DNA from: Dysgonamonadaceae bacterium
GTDB taxonomy: Bacteria; Bacteroidota; Bacteroidia; Bacteroidales; Azobacteroidaceae
Direction: 5' to 3'
DNA: 13,571 bases
Assembly: GCA_031258895.1 (NCBI GenBank)
Contig: JAIRMF010000101.1
Coordinates: forward strand, 1 to 13,571
Of the stretch, positions 7,452-13,571 are shown one piece after another. The position numbers and the translations under genes are program-made. The notes beneath the pieces are model-generated. The model saw nothing but the letters and a program-made list of their open reading frames with translations, had not been told where the DNA came from and did not search any database. Each line of letters opens with the position of its first letter. Position 1 is the stretch's first letter.

Positions 7452-8333
7452 TCAAAATAATCTTTCCTTGTGCTTCGTCTTGATATTATGCTTCTCGCAG
7501 AACATGCAAACCCTTACCGTCAGGCTGTCGTATTTTGAAATTAAACGGTTCAGGATACGTATTATTGAGCGAGTGACGCAATATTTCTTCACATAATAAA
7601 ACTCATGCTCCATATCCATAAAATACATGTAATCCTTCAAAATATTTGCAGGAAGTAACTTGTGGAATGCGTCCATCCTCTCGTTCCAAGCCGTGCCGGA
7701 AGGCATACTGTTACTAATCCCGTTCATATCGAAAAACACAACCGGAATATCGATATGTCTATGACTGACGCCACTAAGTCCGATAGTTTTGAAATAAAAA
7801 AGCCAATCGGAAGTAATCCTGTAATTTTCATCATAAAGTCCATATTCATTGAACAACCTGCGGCGGATGAAACTTGCCTGATGGGAAATCTTGCCATGAA
7901 ACAGGTCAAACAGAGACATCCGACGCCTTTCCTGTTGACAAAACCATATCAACCCCTTTTGCAGCTTCCGATGGTTCTCCGAGAATTCAATATAATTACC
8001 CACAAGGATATCTTCGGTGTGCTCATGACTAAAAATCTTTTCCAGCGTAGTTTTGTCATATAAATAATCCCCGCTGTTGAGGAACTGGCAATATTCACCG
8101 TTTGACGTCAGGATGGCCTTGTTCATTGCATTGTAAATACCGTCGTCAGGCTCGCTTATCCATGACGATATTGTGTCGGAACAACTTTTTATCAGTTGAA
8201 CGCTGCCATCGGTAGAACCGCCGTCGACGATGATATATTCAAAATCGGAGAAAGTTTGGGAGGCAACGCTTTTGATGGTTTTTTCCAGACCTTCGCGGTT
8301 ATTCAGATTAACGGTGATGATGGACAATTTCAT
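7452..8333 (-). CDS. Family 2 glycosyltransferase, colanic-acid or O-antigen type
   Basis: A 293-residue GT-A glycosyltransferase. The N-terminus SIITVNLNNREGLEKTIKSV is typical, DGGSTDGS at 37-44 binds the nucleotide, SEPDDGIYNAMNKAI follows, and LNSGD supplies the metal-binding acidic residue where DxD normally sits, as in the WcaA/WcaE-like subgroup. The SHQASFIRRRLF and ITSDWLFY stretches match the acceptor-side region of that subgroup. It is the first gene of the minus-strand run; a weak TAATTTTA box on the minus strand at 8372-8365 may be its promoter. Its codon use is unlike that of the downstream genes: only 19 of the first 50 codons end in G or T, rising to about half near the end. 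That could mean a separate origin or the low end of the window's gradient. Sugar specificity is not visible. Confidence 0.88.
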   Translation of the reverse strand: MKLSIITVNLNNREGLEKTIKSVASQTFSDFEYIIVDGGSTDGSVQLIKSCSDTISSWISEPDDGIYNAMNKAILTSNGEYCQFLNSGDYLYDKTTLEKIFSHEHTEDILVGNYIEFSENHRKLQKGLIWFCQQERRRMSLFDLFHGKISHQASFIRRRLFNEYGLYDENYRITSDWLFYFKTIGLSGVSHRHIDIPVVFFDMNGISNSMPSGTAWNERMDAFHKLLPANILKDYMYFMDMEHEFYYVKKYCVTRSIIRILNRLISKYDSLTVRVCMFCEKHNIKTKHKERLF

Positions 8334-8390
8334 ACCTCTTGTATTCTATTCCGGGTTACGGCATGTAAAATTACTGAAAAAAACAGGAAA

Positions 8391-8422
8391 TTTGGCAGGT
8401 TCACTAAAAAGTGCTACCTTTG
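8391..8422 (+). promoter_or_regulatory. Bacteroidota-type promoter of tRNA-Lys
   Basis: TTTG at 8391-8394 and TACCTTTG at 8415-8422 are separated by 20 bases. This matches the TTTG / TAnnTTTG arrangement of the Bacteroidota primary sigma factor. The tRNA begins 13 bases after the -7 box, leaving a short leader. It is the best-formed promoter in the window. Confidence 0.8.
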
Positions 8423-8435
8423 CAACCGTTTTAAT

Positions 8436-8508
8436 GTCTCCGTAGCTCAGCTGGTAGAGCAAATGACTCTTAATCATTGGGTCCAGAGTTCGAGCCTCTG
8501 CGGGGACA
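8436..8508 (+). tRNA. tRNA-Lys (anticodon CTT)
   Basis: The 73-base sequence folds as a full cloverleaf. The acceptor GTCTCCG pairs with CGGGGAC (one T-G wobble), the D stem is GCTC/GAGC, the anticodon stem is AATGA/TCATT around the loop CTCTTAA, and the T stem is CAGAG/CTCTG around TTCGAGC. The anticodon CTT reads AAG (lysine). The discriminator is A at 8508 and the next bases are CA, so the CCA end is not encoded and must be added enzymatically. It has its own promoter and terminator and lies opposite in strand to the genes on both sides. Confidence 0.95.
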
Positions 8509-8534
8509 CAGGGTTAAAGTTTGAAGTCAAGTTG

Positions 8535-8575
8535 CACTCGGGGGATTCATGAATGAGTTCCCCGAGTGTTTTTTT
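8535..8575 (+). terminator. Intrinsic terminator after tRNA-Lys
   Basis: CACTCGGGG at 8535-8543 pairs with CCCCGAGTG at 8560-8568, and a run of seven Ts follows (8569-8575). The 16-base loop contains the palindrome ATTCATGAAT. The position 26 bases after the tRNA fits termination of its transcript. It is not usable for the minus-strand gene to its right, because the T run is on the wrong side. Confidence 0.85.
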
Positions 8576-8634
8576 GAATGTTCGGATGATATTCATCTAT
8601 GAAATGCGGTTGAGTGCCGGGCGCTGTTTATGAA

Positions 8635-9438
8635 CTATTGAAGAATGAACATTGTTGAAGGAACGGTTCGTTTCAGGACGGTCAGGCTGAAGTCTTTTCC
8701 GATACGGATGCCGTACTTGCCCATTTCCATCTCTACGGTTTTGTAGGCGAGGTCGGGGTGATTGTTTTCATTGCTCAGATGGCAGAGCCAGACGTTTTTC
8801 ATGTGCAGGTCGAAATTTGCAGCGAGGAATGTTGCCGTTTCCAAGTTTGAGAGGTGTCCATTGCCGTTTGATATGCGTTCTTTCAAGAACTTGGGATATT
8901 TTCCTTTCTCCAGCATTTCGATATCGTAATTGGCTTCGATGACCAGATGGTTTGCCATTCGGATATATTCTCCCGCCTTGTTTGTGATAGTCCCGACGTC
9001 TGTTGCAAGTACCCATTTGTGATGTCGGTAGTCCACCATGTATCCGACGCAGTCACGGGAGTCATGCGGTACATCGAATGCCGTTATTTTGAAGTCCTTG
9101 ATATTGACTGCTACTTCTTTTTCGATTGTTCGTCTGGACGTACCGAGTTTTTCGTTGAGGAATTTACTGTTTTCGATGCTTTTGTGTACCGGCTCGGTTG
9201 CGTAGACGGGTATTCCGTATTTATCGCCGAGGCTACCGACTGACAGGATATGGTCTGCGTGATCGTGTGTGATGAAGACCGCCATAATCTTCCCCAGATC
9301 GATATTGTTGTCTTTTAGTGTTTTTTTTATAGCTCTGATGCTTATTCCCGCGTCGAACAGGACGCCAAACTCGTCGGTCCCGAGAAAATAGCAGTTTCCG
9401 CTGCTGCCGCTTGCTAATGTAAGGAATTTCAAGTGCAT
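8635..9438 (-). CDS. Metallo-beta-lactamase-fold hydrolase, YycJ/WalJ-like
   Basis: The 267-residue cytosolic protein opens with FLTLASGSSGNCYFLG, the hallmark of the YycJ/WalJ branch of the metallo-beta-lactamase superfamily. Metal ligands are visible in order: THDHADH at 57-63, His125 in DVPHDS, Asp147 in ATDVGT, and His220 in LCHLS; GHLSN at 194-198 is also conserved. Members of this branch are thought to be exonucleases linked to genome maintenance, but the physiological substrate is unsettled, so I give no symbol. It stands alone between a convergent tRNA gene and a lipoprotein gene with its own terminator. A TAATTTTG box, a tandem repeat and a stem-loop lie upstream. Its third positions are A/C rich throughout (about 32% G or T at both ends), the opposite of argH or pdxT. 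No terminator is evident at 8576-8634. Confidence 0.9.
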   Translation of the reverse strand: MHLKFLTLASGSSGNCYFLGTDEFGVLFDAGISIRAIKKTLKDNNIDLGKIMAVFITHDHADHILSVGSLGDKYGIPVYATEPVHKSIENSKFLNEKLGTSRRTIEKEVAVNIKDFKITAFDVPHDSRDCVGYMVDYRHHKWVLATDVGTITNKAGEYIRMANHLVIEANYDIEMLEKGKYPKFLKERISNGNGHLSNLETATFLAANFDLHMKNVWLCHLSNENNHPDLAYKTVEMEMGKYGIRIGKDFSLTVLKRTVPSTMFILQ

Positions 9439-9457
9439 TTAGTTGATAAATCTATTT

Positions 9458-9483
9458 TTAAAGGGGTGTTAAAGCCCCTTTAA
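9458..9483 (-). promoter_or_regulatory. Stem-loop in the leader of the MBL-fold gene
   Basis: TTAAAGGGG at 9458-9466 pairs perfectly with CCCCTTTAA at 9475-9483 around an 8-base loop. It lies 20 bases before the start codon of the hydrolase gene and downstream of its putative -7 box, so it would be in the 5' leader. There is no T-run, so it is not an obvious terminator. Its CTTTAA theme recalls the repeats at 3211-3283. Confidence 0.45.
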
Positions 9484-9486
9484 TTC

Positions 9487-9494
9487 CAAAATTA
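9487..9494 (-). promoter_or_regulatory. Putative -7 box TAATTTTG of the MBL-fold gene
   Basis: On the minus strand 9494-9487 reads TAATTTTG, an exact match to TAnnTTTG, 48 bases before the hydrolase start. The -33 area falls inside the 23-bp tandem repeat and shows only a weak TTTT-type element. Assigned from the motif and position only. Confidence 0.45.
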
Positions 9495-9500
9495 GACGAA

Positions 9501-9546
9501 TTTAAATGTAAAACCATTCTGCGTTTAAATGTAAAACCATTCTGCG
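9501..9546. repeat. Perfect 23-bp tandem duplication upstream of the MBL-fold gene
   Basis: Positions 9501-9523 and 9524-9546 are identical, 23 bases each, with no spacer. Each begins TTTAAATG and ends CATTCTGCG. The pair sits directly upstream of the TAATTTTG box, where a regulator or an upstream promoter element would bind. Whether it is an operator pair or a recent replication slip cannot be decided here. Nothing recognisable lies between it and the terminator at 9596. Confidence 0.85.
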
Positions 9547-9595
9547 CGCTACATGAAACACAAAAATAATCAAGTGAAAAATTATAAATTTATAC

Positions 9596-9635
9596 AAAAA
9601 ACGCCATTATGAATAAAAATATTCATAATGGCGTT
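9596..9635 (-). terminator. Strong intrinsic terminator of the two-domain lipoprotein gene
   Basis: On the minus strand a perfect 16-bp stem (9635-9620 with 9615-9600) closes on a 4-base loop and is followed by a run of six Ts, two of them inside the stem end. It starts 10 bases after the lipoprotein stop codon. It ends that transcript before the hydrolase gene, so the two same-strand genes are separate units. Confidence 0.9.
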
Positions 9636-9645
9636 GAGTTTGCTT

Positions 9646-10908
9646 TTATTTAGGGATTATTGCCTGAAAATCTCTGGTAGCAGTATGAGTTGCATTTCCA
9701 AATTTTGATGATAACTTATTGAAGAACCAGTGTTCTTCAAAAGAGGCTCCATCCTCATCAAAATCCCCAAAATAATTCAGATTATTAGTATGTGTAAAAT
9801 CTGAATGCCTTAAAAAAGGAAATGCCAGAACAGAAATACCATCATCATATACGGCTTCTTGGTGCATAATATCAAAATCAATCGTAAACATATTATATTC
9901 AATAATATATCTGCTTTTGATTTCGTTTACATACACAAAGTTGCTTGCAGATATTGTTCCTTTGTTTAGCTCCAGTAAGTAAGCCTTTTGTTCAACAATA
10001 TTTTTGCTCTGCAGTCTTTTGTATGGCAAAAGCCCACCACTTACATTTCCCAACAGAGCATCTGCCGTGTAAGTTTTTTCTTGTGATGTTCCACTCAGCA
10101 TTGTTTGTTTTACCGTAATCCAAGATGTGTATGTTGTATAGTCATCCGCATTTTGAACATTGCTAATGCCGCTGTCAATTAATTCACAACTAACTACAGT
10201 GGTCTCACTATTAGTATTCAAACATTTTTTCAGAATAATATTTGCTGTTACATCATAATTTTGTTCTTGCAGTTCGACACTTATTTTGTGTGTGTAAAGT
10301 TTTTGAACCCAGACATTTTGTCCTTTTTCGGTATTTTGGACATCTATATCCATATCAGTCACACAGCTTCCCTTATCTACAACGTTGCTGTAGTAGTAAT
10401 AAGGAAGGACTTGCCGAGAGTACCCATCGTCATATGAGGCAACTTTGTATGGAATTTCAAAAGAGAATGAAAAGTTATCATATTCAACACTATACAACAT
10501 AACAGAATCTGATACATTTATATATCCATCTCTTAAAACATCCATGACACCATAGCTTATGCTGATAGCCGGCTCTCCGCCAAATTCAAAATCATCAACT
10601 TGTATTTCGGAGTTAAGATTTTGTAATTTGTTAGTTAGGGTAACCGCTATGCGCGTTCCATTATCACTGGATGAGCGTGTAGCGGGAGCTTGTCCAAACA
10701 CCTGGTTAACAATAATCCATGTGTCATAACTAAGCTCGGTTCCTTCTGTAGTGGTTTTGGCGGTAACCTTGTTATCAATACCAAAATCCATTACCTCACT
10801 TTTGATTATTACTTCCGGTTCGTCATCTTTTGAGCATGAAGTAAGAACATTCATACCGGTAAGAATGACTGCTGCAGCCATTGCGTACCAAAAAAGTTTT
10901 CTTTTCAT
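9646..10908 (-). CDS. Lipoprotein of two duplicated beta-rich domains, unknown function
   Basis: This 420-residue protein starts with a type II signal peptide (MKRKLFWYAM, hydrophobic stretch, lipobox LTSC) and would be lipidated at Cys25, followed by SKDDEPE, the acidic export style of Bacteroidota surface lipoproteins. The remainder consists of two related domains, about 34-174 and 235-368. Both run from a [D/E]x(I/L)xxG(I)xN stretch to YDTWIIVNQ or YTSWITVKQ, and end with VEYDNFSFSFEI...YDDGYSRQVLPY or IEYNMFTIDFDI...YDDGISVLAFPF. A C-terminal tail (369-420) is outside the repeats. I do not recognise the family. It could be a fimbrillin-like or glycan-binding surface protein, but nothing shows this directly. 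The gene is AT-rich compared with its neighbours and has its own promoter and terminator, suggesting an accessory gene. Confidence 0.8.
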   Translation of the reverse strand: MKRKLFWYAMAAAVILTGMNVLTSCSKDDEPEVIIKSEVMDFGIDNKVTAKTTTEGTELSYDTWIIVNQVFGQAPATRSSSDNGTRIAVTLTNKLQNLNSEIQVDDFEFGGEPAISISYGVMDVLRDGYINVSDSVMLYSVEYDNFSFSFEIPYKVASYDDGYSRQVLPYYYYSNVVDKGSCVTDMDIDVQNTEKGQNVWVQKLYTHKISVELQEQNYDVTANIILKKCLNTNSETTVVSCELIDSGISNVQNADDYTTYTSWITVKQTMLSGTSQEKTYTADALLGNVSGGLLPYKRLQSKNIVEQKAYLLELNKGTISASNFVYVNEIKSRYIIEYNMFTIDFDIMHQEAVYDDGISVLAFPFLRHSDFTHTNNLNYFGDFDEDGASFEEHWFFNKLSSKFGNATHTATRDFQAIIPK

Positions 10909-11060
10909 ATCATTTAATATTTAATTGTGAATTATTGAAATAATAATATTTTTAAATCTGTTTATTAATATGGTCCTCTTGTTCCATCAAAGTGAAAGTA
11001 CGGTGTTCTGTCGCCACTATTTGTGGGAGGCAGTCATGCCTGTGAATTAAAAAACGGTTG

Positions 11061-11068
11061 CAAAGGTA
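11061..11068 (-). promoter_or_regulatory. Putative -7 box (TACCTTTG) for the lipoprotein gene
   Basis: The minus strand at 11068-11061 reads TACCTTTG. It lies 152 bases before the lipoprotein start, giving a long leader (10909-11055) that is AT-rich near the gene. No good TTTG element sits at the expected distance upstream. It is back to back with the purD promoter 65 bases away. Confidence 0.5.
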
Positions 11069-11132
11069 CGAAAAAATCCGGACAAGTGTAGAACAGTTCG
11101 TTCTCATTTACTTGTTCTTGCCGCTATTTTTG

Positions 11133-11140
11133 TACCTTTG
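11133..11140 (+). promoter_or_regulatory. Putative purD -7 box (TACCTTTG)
   Basis: TACCTTTG at 11133-11140 lies 47 bases before purD. A TTG at 11112-11114 is 18 bases upstream, slightly short of the usual spacing. Between this box and the minus-strand box at 11061 is a 64-base divergent core region with no further obvious sites. Confidence 0.55.
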
Positions 11141-11187
11141 CGTTTTCTTAATGTATTTATATTGGGAGTATTAATTTTATTGGCATT

Positions 11188-12456
11188 ATGAACATATTGT
11201 TATTGGGATCCGGAGGCAGGGAGAGTGCACTTGCGTGGAAGATTAGTAAAAGTTCGAGGGTTTGTCGTCTGTTTATTGCGCCCGGTAACGCCGGCACTGC
11301 GTTGTTTGGAACAAATCTTGGTATTTCTGCGAACGATTTTGATGCTGTTGGCGGCGCTGTTTTGGCGAACGGGATTGACATGGTAGTTGTTGGTCCTGAG
11401 GAGCCGTTGGTTGGGGGTATTTATGATTTTTTTCGTCAGGATCGTTTGTTGCGAGACATTCCGTTGATAGGTCCTTCTCGTCTTGGCGCACAATTGGAGG
11501 GCAGCAAAGATTTCGCCAAGTCGTTTATGTTGCGTCACGGTATACCTACGGCGCGCTATATGAGCGTCACTCGGGATAATGTTGATGAAGGTCATTTATT
11601 TTTAAAGACTTTGCATCCTCCTTACGTTTTGAAGGTGGATGGTTTGGCGGCCGGTAAGGGCGTTCTTATCGTCGATAATTTTTCCGATGCTGTTAGGGAG
11701 TTATCGGCTATTCTTGACGGTCGTTTCGGCAAGTCGGGTGAGACTGTCGTTCTTGAGGAGTTTCTTTCGGGTGTTGAGTGTTCGGTTTTTATTTTGACGG
11801 ATGGCGACACTTATAAGATTCTTCCCGTGGCCAAGGATTACAAGCGTATCGGCGAGGGGGACGTCGGTCCGAACACCGGCGGTATGGGGTCTGTTTCTCC
11901 GGTATCTTTTGCGGATTCGGTATTTATGGAGAAGGTTGAGCGGCGGATTATTGCCCCTACCGTGGAAGGTTTGAGGAAGGAGAATATTACGTACAGGGGT
12001 TTCATTTTTTTCGGGCTAATCAATACCGGTGGCGATCCGCAGTTGATAGAATACAATTGCAGGCTGGGCGATCCTGAGACCGAGTCGGTAGTTTTGCGTA
12101 TTGAGTCTGATTTGGTTGATCTTTTGGAGGGTGTTGCCGTCGGGGATCGTTTGTCCAGGGAGCTTCGGATAAGTAATGATTTTTCGGCCACCGTGATGCT
12201 TGTTTCCGGGGGGTATCCTGGCAGTTATGAGGTAGGGGAGGCGATTACCGGCTTGGACGGGGTTTTGGACAGTACTGTTTTCCATGCGGGGACTGAGGTT
12301 AGAGGTGGTGGTGTTGTCACATCCGGAGGCAGGGTACTTGCCGTCAGCGCTCTTGGTTCGAGCAAGGAATCTGTTTTGGATCGTGTTTACCGAGATGTTG
12401 GGGTTATTGATTTCAGGGGAAAATATTACCGCAGGGACATTGGTTTTGACGTTTGA
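11188..12456 (+). CDS. purD: Phosphoribosylamine-glycine ligase (GAR synthetase)
   Basis: PurD joins glycine to phosphoribosylamine using ATP, the second step of purine synthesis, in the cytosol. The 422 residues match the usual length. ATP-grasp features are in order: the N-terminal GSGGRE at 7-12, PGNAGT, SKDFAKSFMLRHGIPTA for the lid region, VLKVDGLAAGKGV at 147-159 (nucleotide binding), VVLEEFLSGVECSVF, AKDYKRIGEGDVGPNTGGMG at 215-234, and EYNCRLGDPETE at 288-299 (metal ligands). The otherwise nearly invariant histidine after GGRE is Ser13 here, and NVRFGDPE is NCRLGDPE. Neither change removes a known catalytic group. The start ATG gives the standard N-terminus. A membrane-protein gene follows after 3 bases. 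Third positions favour G/T (34 of the first 50). Confidence 0.97.
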   Translation: MNILLLGSGGRESALAWKISKSSRVCRLFIAPGNAGTALFGTNLGISANDFDAVGGAVLANGIDMVVVGPEEPLVGGIYDFFRQDRLLRDIPLIGPSRLGAQLEGSKDFAKSFMLRHGIPTARYMSVTRDNVDEGHLFLKTLHPPYVLKVDGLAAGKGVLIVDNFSDAVRELSAILDGRFGKSGETVVLEEFLSGVECSVFILTDGDTYKILPVAKDYKRIGEGDVGPNTGGMGSVSPVSFADSVFMEKVERRIIAPTVEGLRKENITYRGFIFFGLINTGGDPQLIEYNCRLGDPETESVVLRIESDLVDLLEGVAVGDRLSRELRISNDFSATVMLVSGGYPGSYEVGEAITGLDGVLDSTVFHAGTEVRGGGVVTSGGRVLAVSALGSSKESVLDRVYRDVGVIDFRGKYYRRDIGFDV

Positions 12457-12459
12457 CGG

Positions 12460-13395
12460 ATGGATATTAATCGTATATACAATGCGACGGTTTCCGGCAA
12501 GTCTGTGTTATTGCTCACGATTTGCGGTTTTGTATTAATCCGGTTGGGGTGGAATTTTGAGGACATTGCGGTTGCAGGTTCGGTTGTGATTCGGATTTTG
12601 ATGGCGTTGTTGCTTATGGCGTTCAATCGGATTTTCGGTCTTATCAGGAGTCATTCCGTGTTGCCATCCGTTCTTTATCTTCTTGCCATGGCTATTGATT
12701 TTCCTGACGGTGGTGGCTTTATTCCCTGTTTTGTGTCGTTTTGCATTTTGCTTTCCTATCTATTTCTGTTCCATTCGTATCGGGATGCCAGGTCTGAGGT
12801 TCAGTCTTTGAACATTTCCATCATTCTCACGTTGTGTAGTTTATTTTGGTCTCCGGTATTATTTTTCTTTCCTGTTTTTTGGTACGGTTTTTACTTGCTT
12901 GGGAGTTGGAACGGTCGCATTATTCCCGCTTCTGTTCTTGGTTACGTTTCGGTTTACGGCATAATTTTCGCGTATTGTGTTTATGGGGGATGTATTTCGG
13001 ACTTCGAATCATACTTACCTTGTACATCGGACTTGTTTGCGTTTGGTTTTTCGTTTCCGACTGTCGGGGAGTTGATATTTTTCGTCCTTATATTTTTCGC
13101 ATACGTTTTGACCGGCATTGAGCTTTACATATCTGATTTTAAGGAGACCACACGTGCCGCGTTATCGTTACGGTGTCTTTATCTTCACTCCTTTTTTGTG
13201 GCTGTATTTTTCCTTTTTCGTCCGGTGGACGTCGTATATCGGACGTTAATAATGTTCATTCCCTTATCTGTTGTTATCGGGATGGTTTTTGCGAGGACGT
13301 CGAGTACGGCGGTCAAATACTTTCTTTTCTTTCTTATACTTACTTCGGCGGTGATTGCGGGAATTGTTTCTTGCACCGTTCCCCACGGAATTTAG
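12460..13395 (+). CDS. Polytopic membrane protein, DUF6427-like
   Basis: This 311-residue protein is mostly hydrophobic, with about eight to ten likely transmembrane segments and very short loops. The stretch around residues 118-165 (NISIILTLCSLFWSPVLFFF, then a Trp/Tyr-rich helix, then GSWNGR before GYVSVYGI) resembles the Bacteroidota family DUF6427. That match is from memory and should be treated as tentative. No catalytic or binding motif stands out. It starts 3 bases after the purD stop, so it is almost certainly translated from the same message, but a role in purine metabolism does not follow from that. Its codons are highly G/T-biased at third position (38 of the first 50). The tandem repeat array starts 8 bases after its stop. 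Confidence 0.7.
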   Translation: MDINRIYNATVSGKSVLLLTICGFVLIRLGWNFEDIAVAGSVVIRILMALLLMAFNRIFGLIRSHSVLPSVLYLLAMAIDFPDGGGFIPCFVSFCILLSYLFLFHSYRDARSEVQSLNISIILTLCSLFWSPVLFFFPVFWYGFYLLGSWNGRIIPASVLGYVSVYGIIFAYCVYGGCISDFESYLPCTSDLFAFGFSFPTVGELIFFVLIFFAYVLTGIELYISDFKETTRAALSLRCLYLHSFFVAVFFLFRPVDVVYRTLIMFIPLSVVIGMVFARTSSTAVKYFLFFLILTSAVIAGIVSCTVPHGI

Positions 13396-13402
13396 GGTTT
13401 TT

Positions 13403-13571
13403 TCAGCTCCGTTGAAGTCTTCTTCAACTCCATTGAAGTCTTCTTCAGCTCCGTTGAAGTCTTCTTCAGCTCCGTTGAAGTCTTCTTCAGCTCCGTTGAA
13501 GTCTTCCTAAACTCCATTGAAGTCTTCCTAAACTCCATTGAAGTCTTCCTAAACTCCATTGAAGTCTTCCT
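13403..13571. repeat. 21-bp tandem repeat array, at least eight units, running off the window
   Basis: Eight consecutive 21-base units with no spacers start at 13403, 13424, 13445, 13466, 13487, 13508, 13529 and 13550, and the array continues past the end. Every unit contains CTCCRTTGAAGTCTTC. Units vary in a coordinated way: one, three, four and five have CAGCTCCG, two has CAACTCCA, and six to eight have AAACTCCA. Across unit joints CTTCAACTCCATTGAAG can form a 6-bp hairpin with a 5-base loop; the CAG form keeps it by a G-U pair, while the AAA form weakens it. It is not a CRISPR array, because there are no spacers. A stop codon occurs in a frame of the later units, so coding is unlikely. Confidence 0.9.

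Noticed and set aside
3342..8333. A new defence or toxin system in the minus-strand run
   Set aside because: Each gene fits a known metabolic or envelope family; no nuclease, effector, sensor or toxin-antitoxin signature is present.
8196..8552. Plus-strand open frame spanning the start of the first glycosyltransferase and the tRNA
   Set aside because: It overlaps a perfect tRNA-Lys cloverleaf and its promoter and is antisense to GT2 codons.
13403..13571. CRISPR array
   Set aside because: The 21-base units abut each other with no spacers, and no cas gene is in the window.

Overview
The window looks like a chromosomal segment of a Bacteroidota (probably Bacteroidales) genome. Several starts are preceded by TAnnTTTG -7 boxes, usually TACCTTTG. 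Shine-Dalgarno signals are weak, two predicted lipoproteins have Bacteroidota-style signal peptides, and the protein families (PdxS/PdxT, POT transporter, Rieske-like lipoprotein next to argH, DUF6427-like membrane protein after purD) fit that phylum. Genus cannot be told from the sequence alone.

Layout. (1) 1-325: upstream region of pdxS, holding a 201-bp internally deleted insertion-sequence relic (39-239) with 20-bp terminal inverted repeats, then a promoter-like box. (2) 326-3158, + strand: pdxS, pdxT and a POT-family proton-coupled transporter, which read as one transcription unit. (3) 3159-3341: convergent intergenic region with a 13-bp perfect stem-loop among degenerate CTTTAA-type repeats. 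(4) 8333 down to 3342, - strand: a five-gene run of glycosyltransferase, B12-type radical SAM enzyme, glycosyltransferase, argH, and a Rieske-like lipoprotein whose start codon overlaps the argH stop. (5) 8391-8575, + strand: tRNA-Lys(CTT) with a near-consensus Bacteroidota promoter and an intrinsic terminator. (6) 9438-8635, - strand: a YycJ/WalJ-like metallo-beta-lactamase-fold hydrolase, preceded by a 23-bp perfect tandem duplication and a stem-loop. (7) 10908-9646, - strand: a lipoprotein made of two diverged copies of one domain, with a strong intrinsic terminator. (8) 11188-13395, + strand: purD and a polytopic membrane protein. (9) 13403-13571: at least eight 21-bp tandem repeats running off the window edge.

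How the genes work together. PdxS and PdxT form the ribose-5-phosphate-dependent pyridoxal-phosphate synthase. The POT carrier behind them imports an unknown solute, probably peptides. The minus-strand run mixes surface glycan assembly (two GT2 enzymes and a radical SAM enzyme of unknown substrate) with the last step of arginine synthesis. purD is the second step of purine synthesis.

The least expected signal is compositional. In the two longer runs, use of G- or T-ending codons rises from about 38% near the start of the run to 70-80% further downstream, on both strands, and the shift can be seen inside pdxS. I saw no new defence or mobile system. The compositional gradient, the cysteine-rich Rieske-like protein and the repeat families are the best leads.
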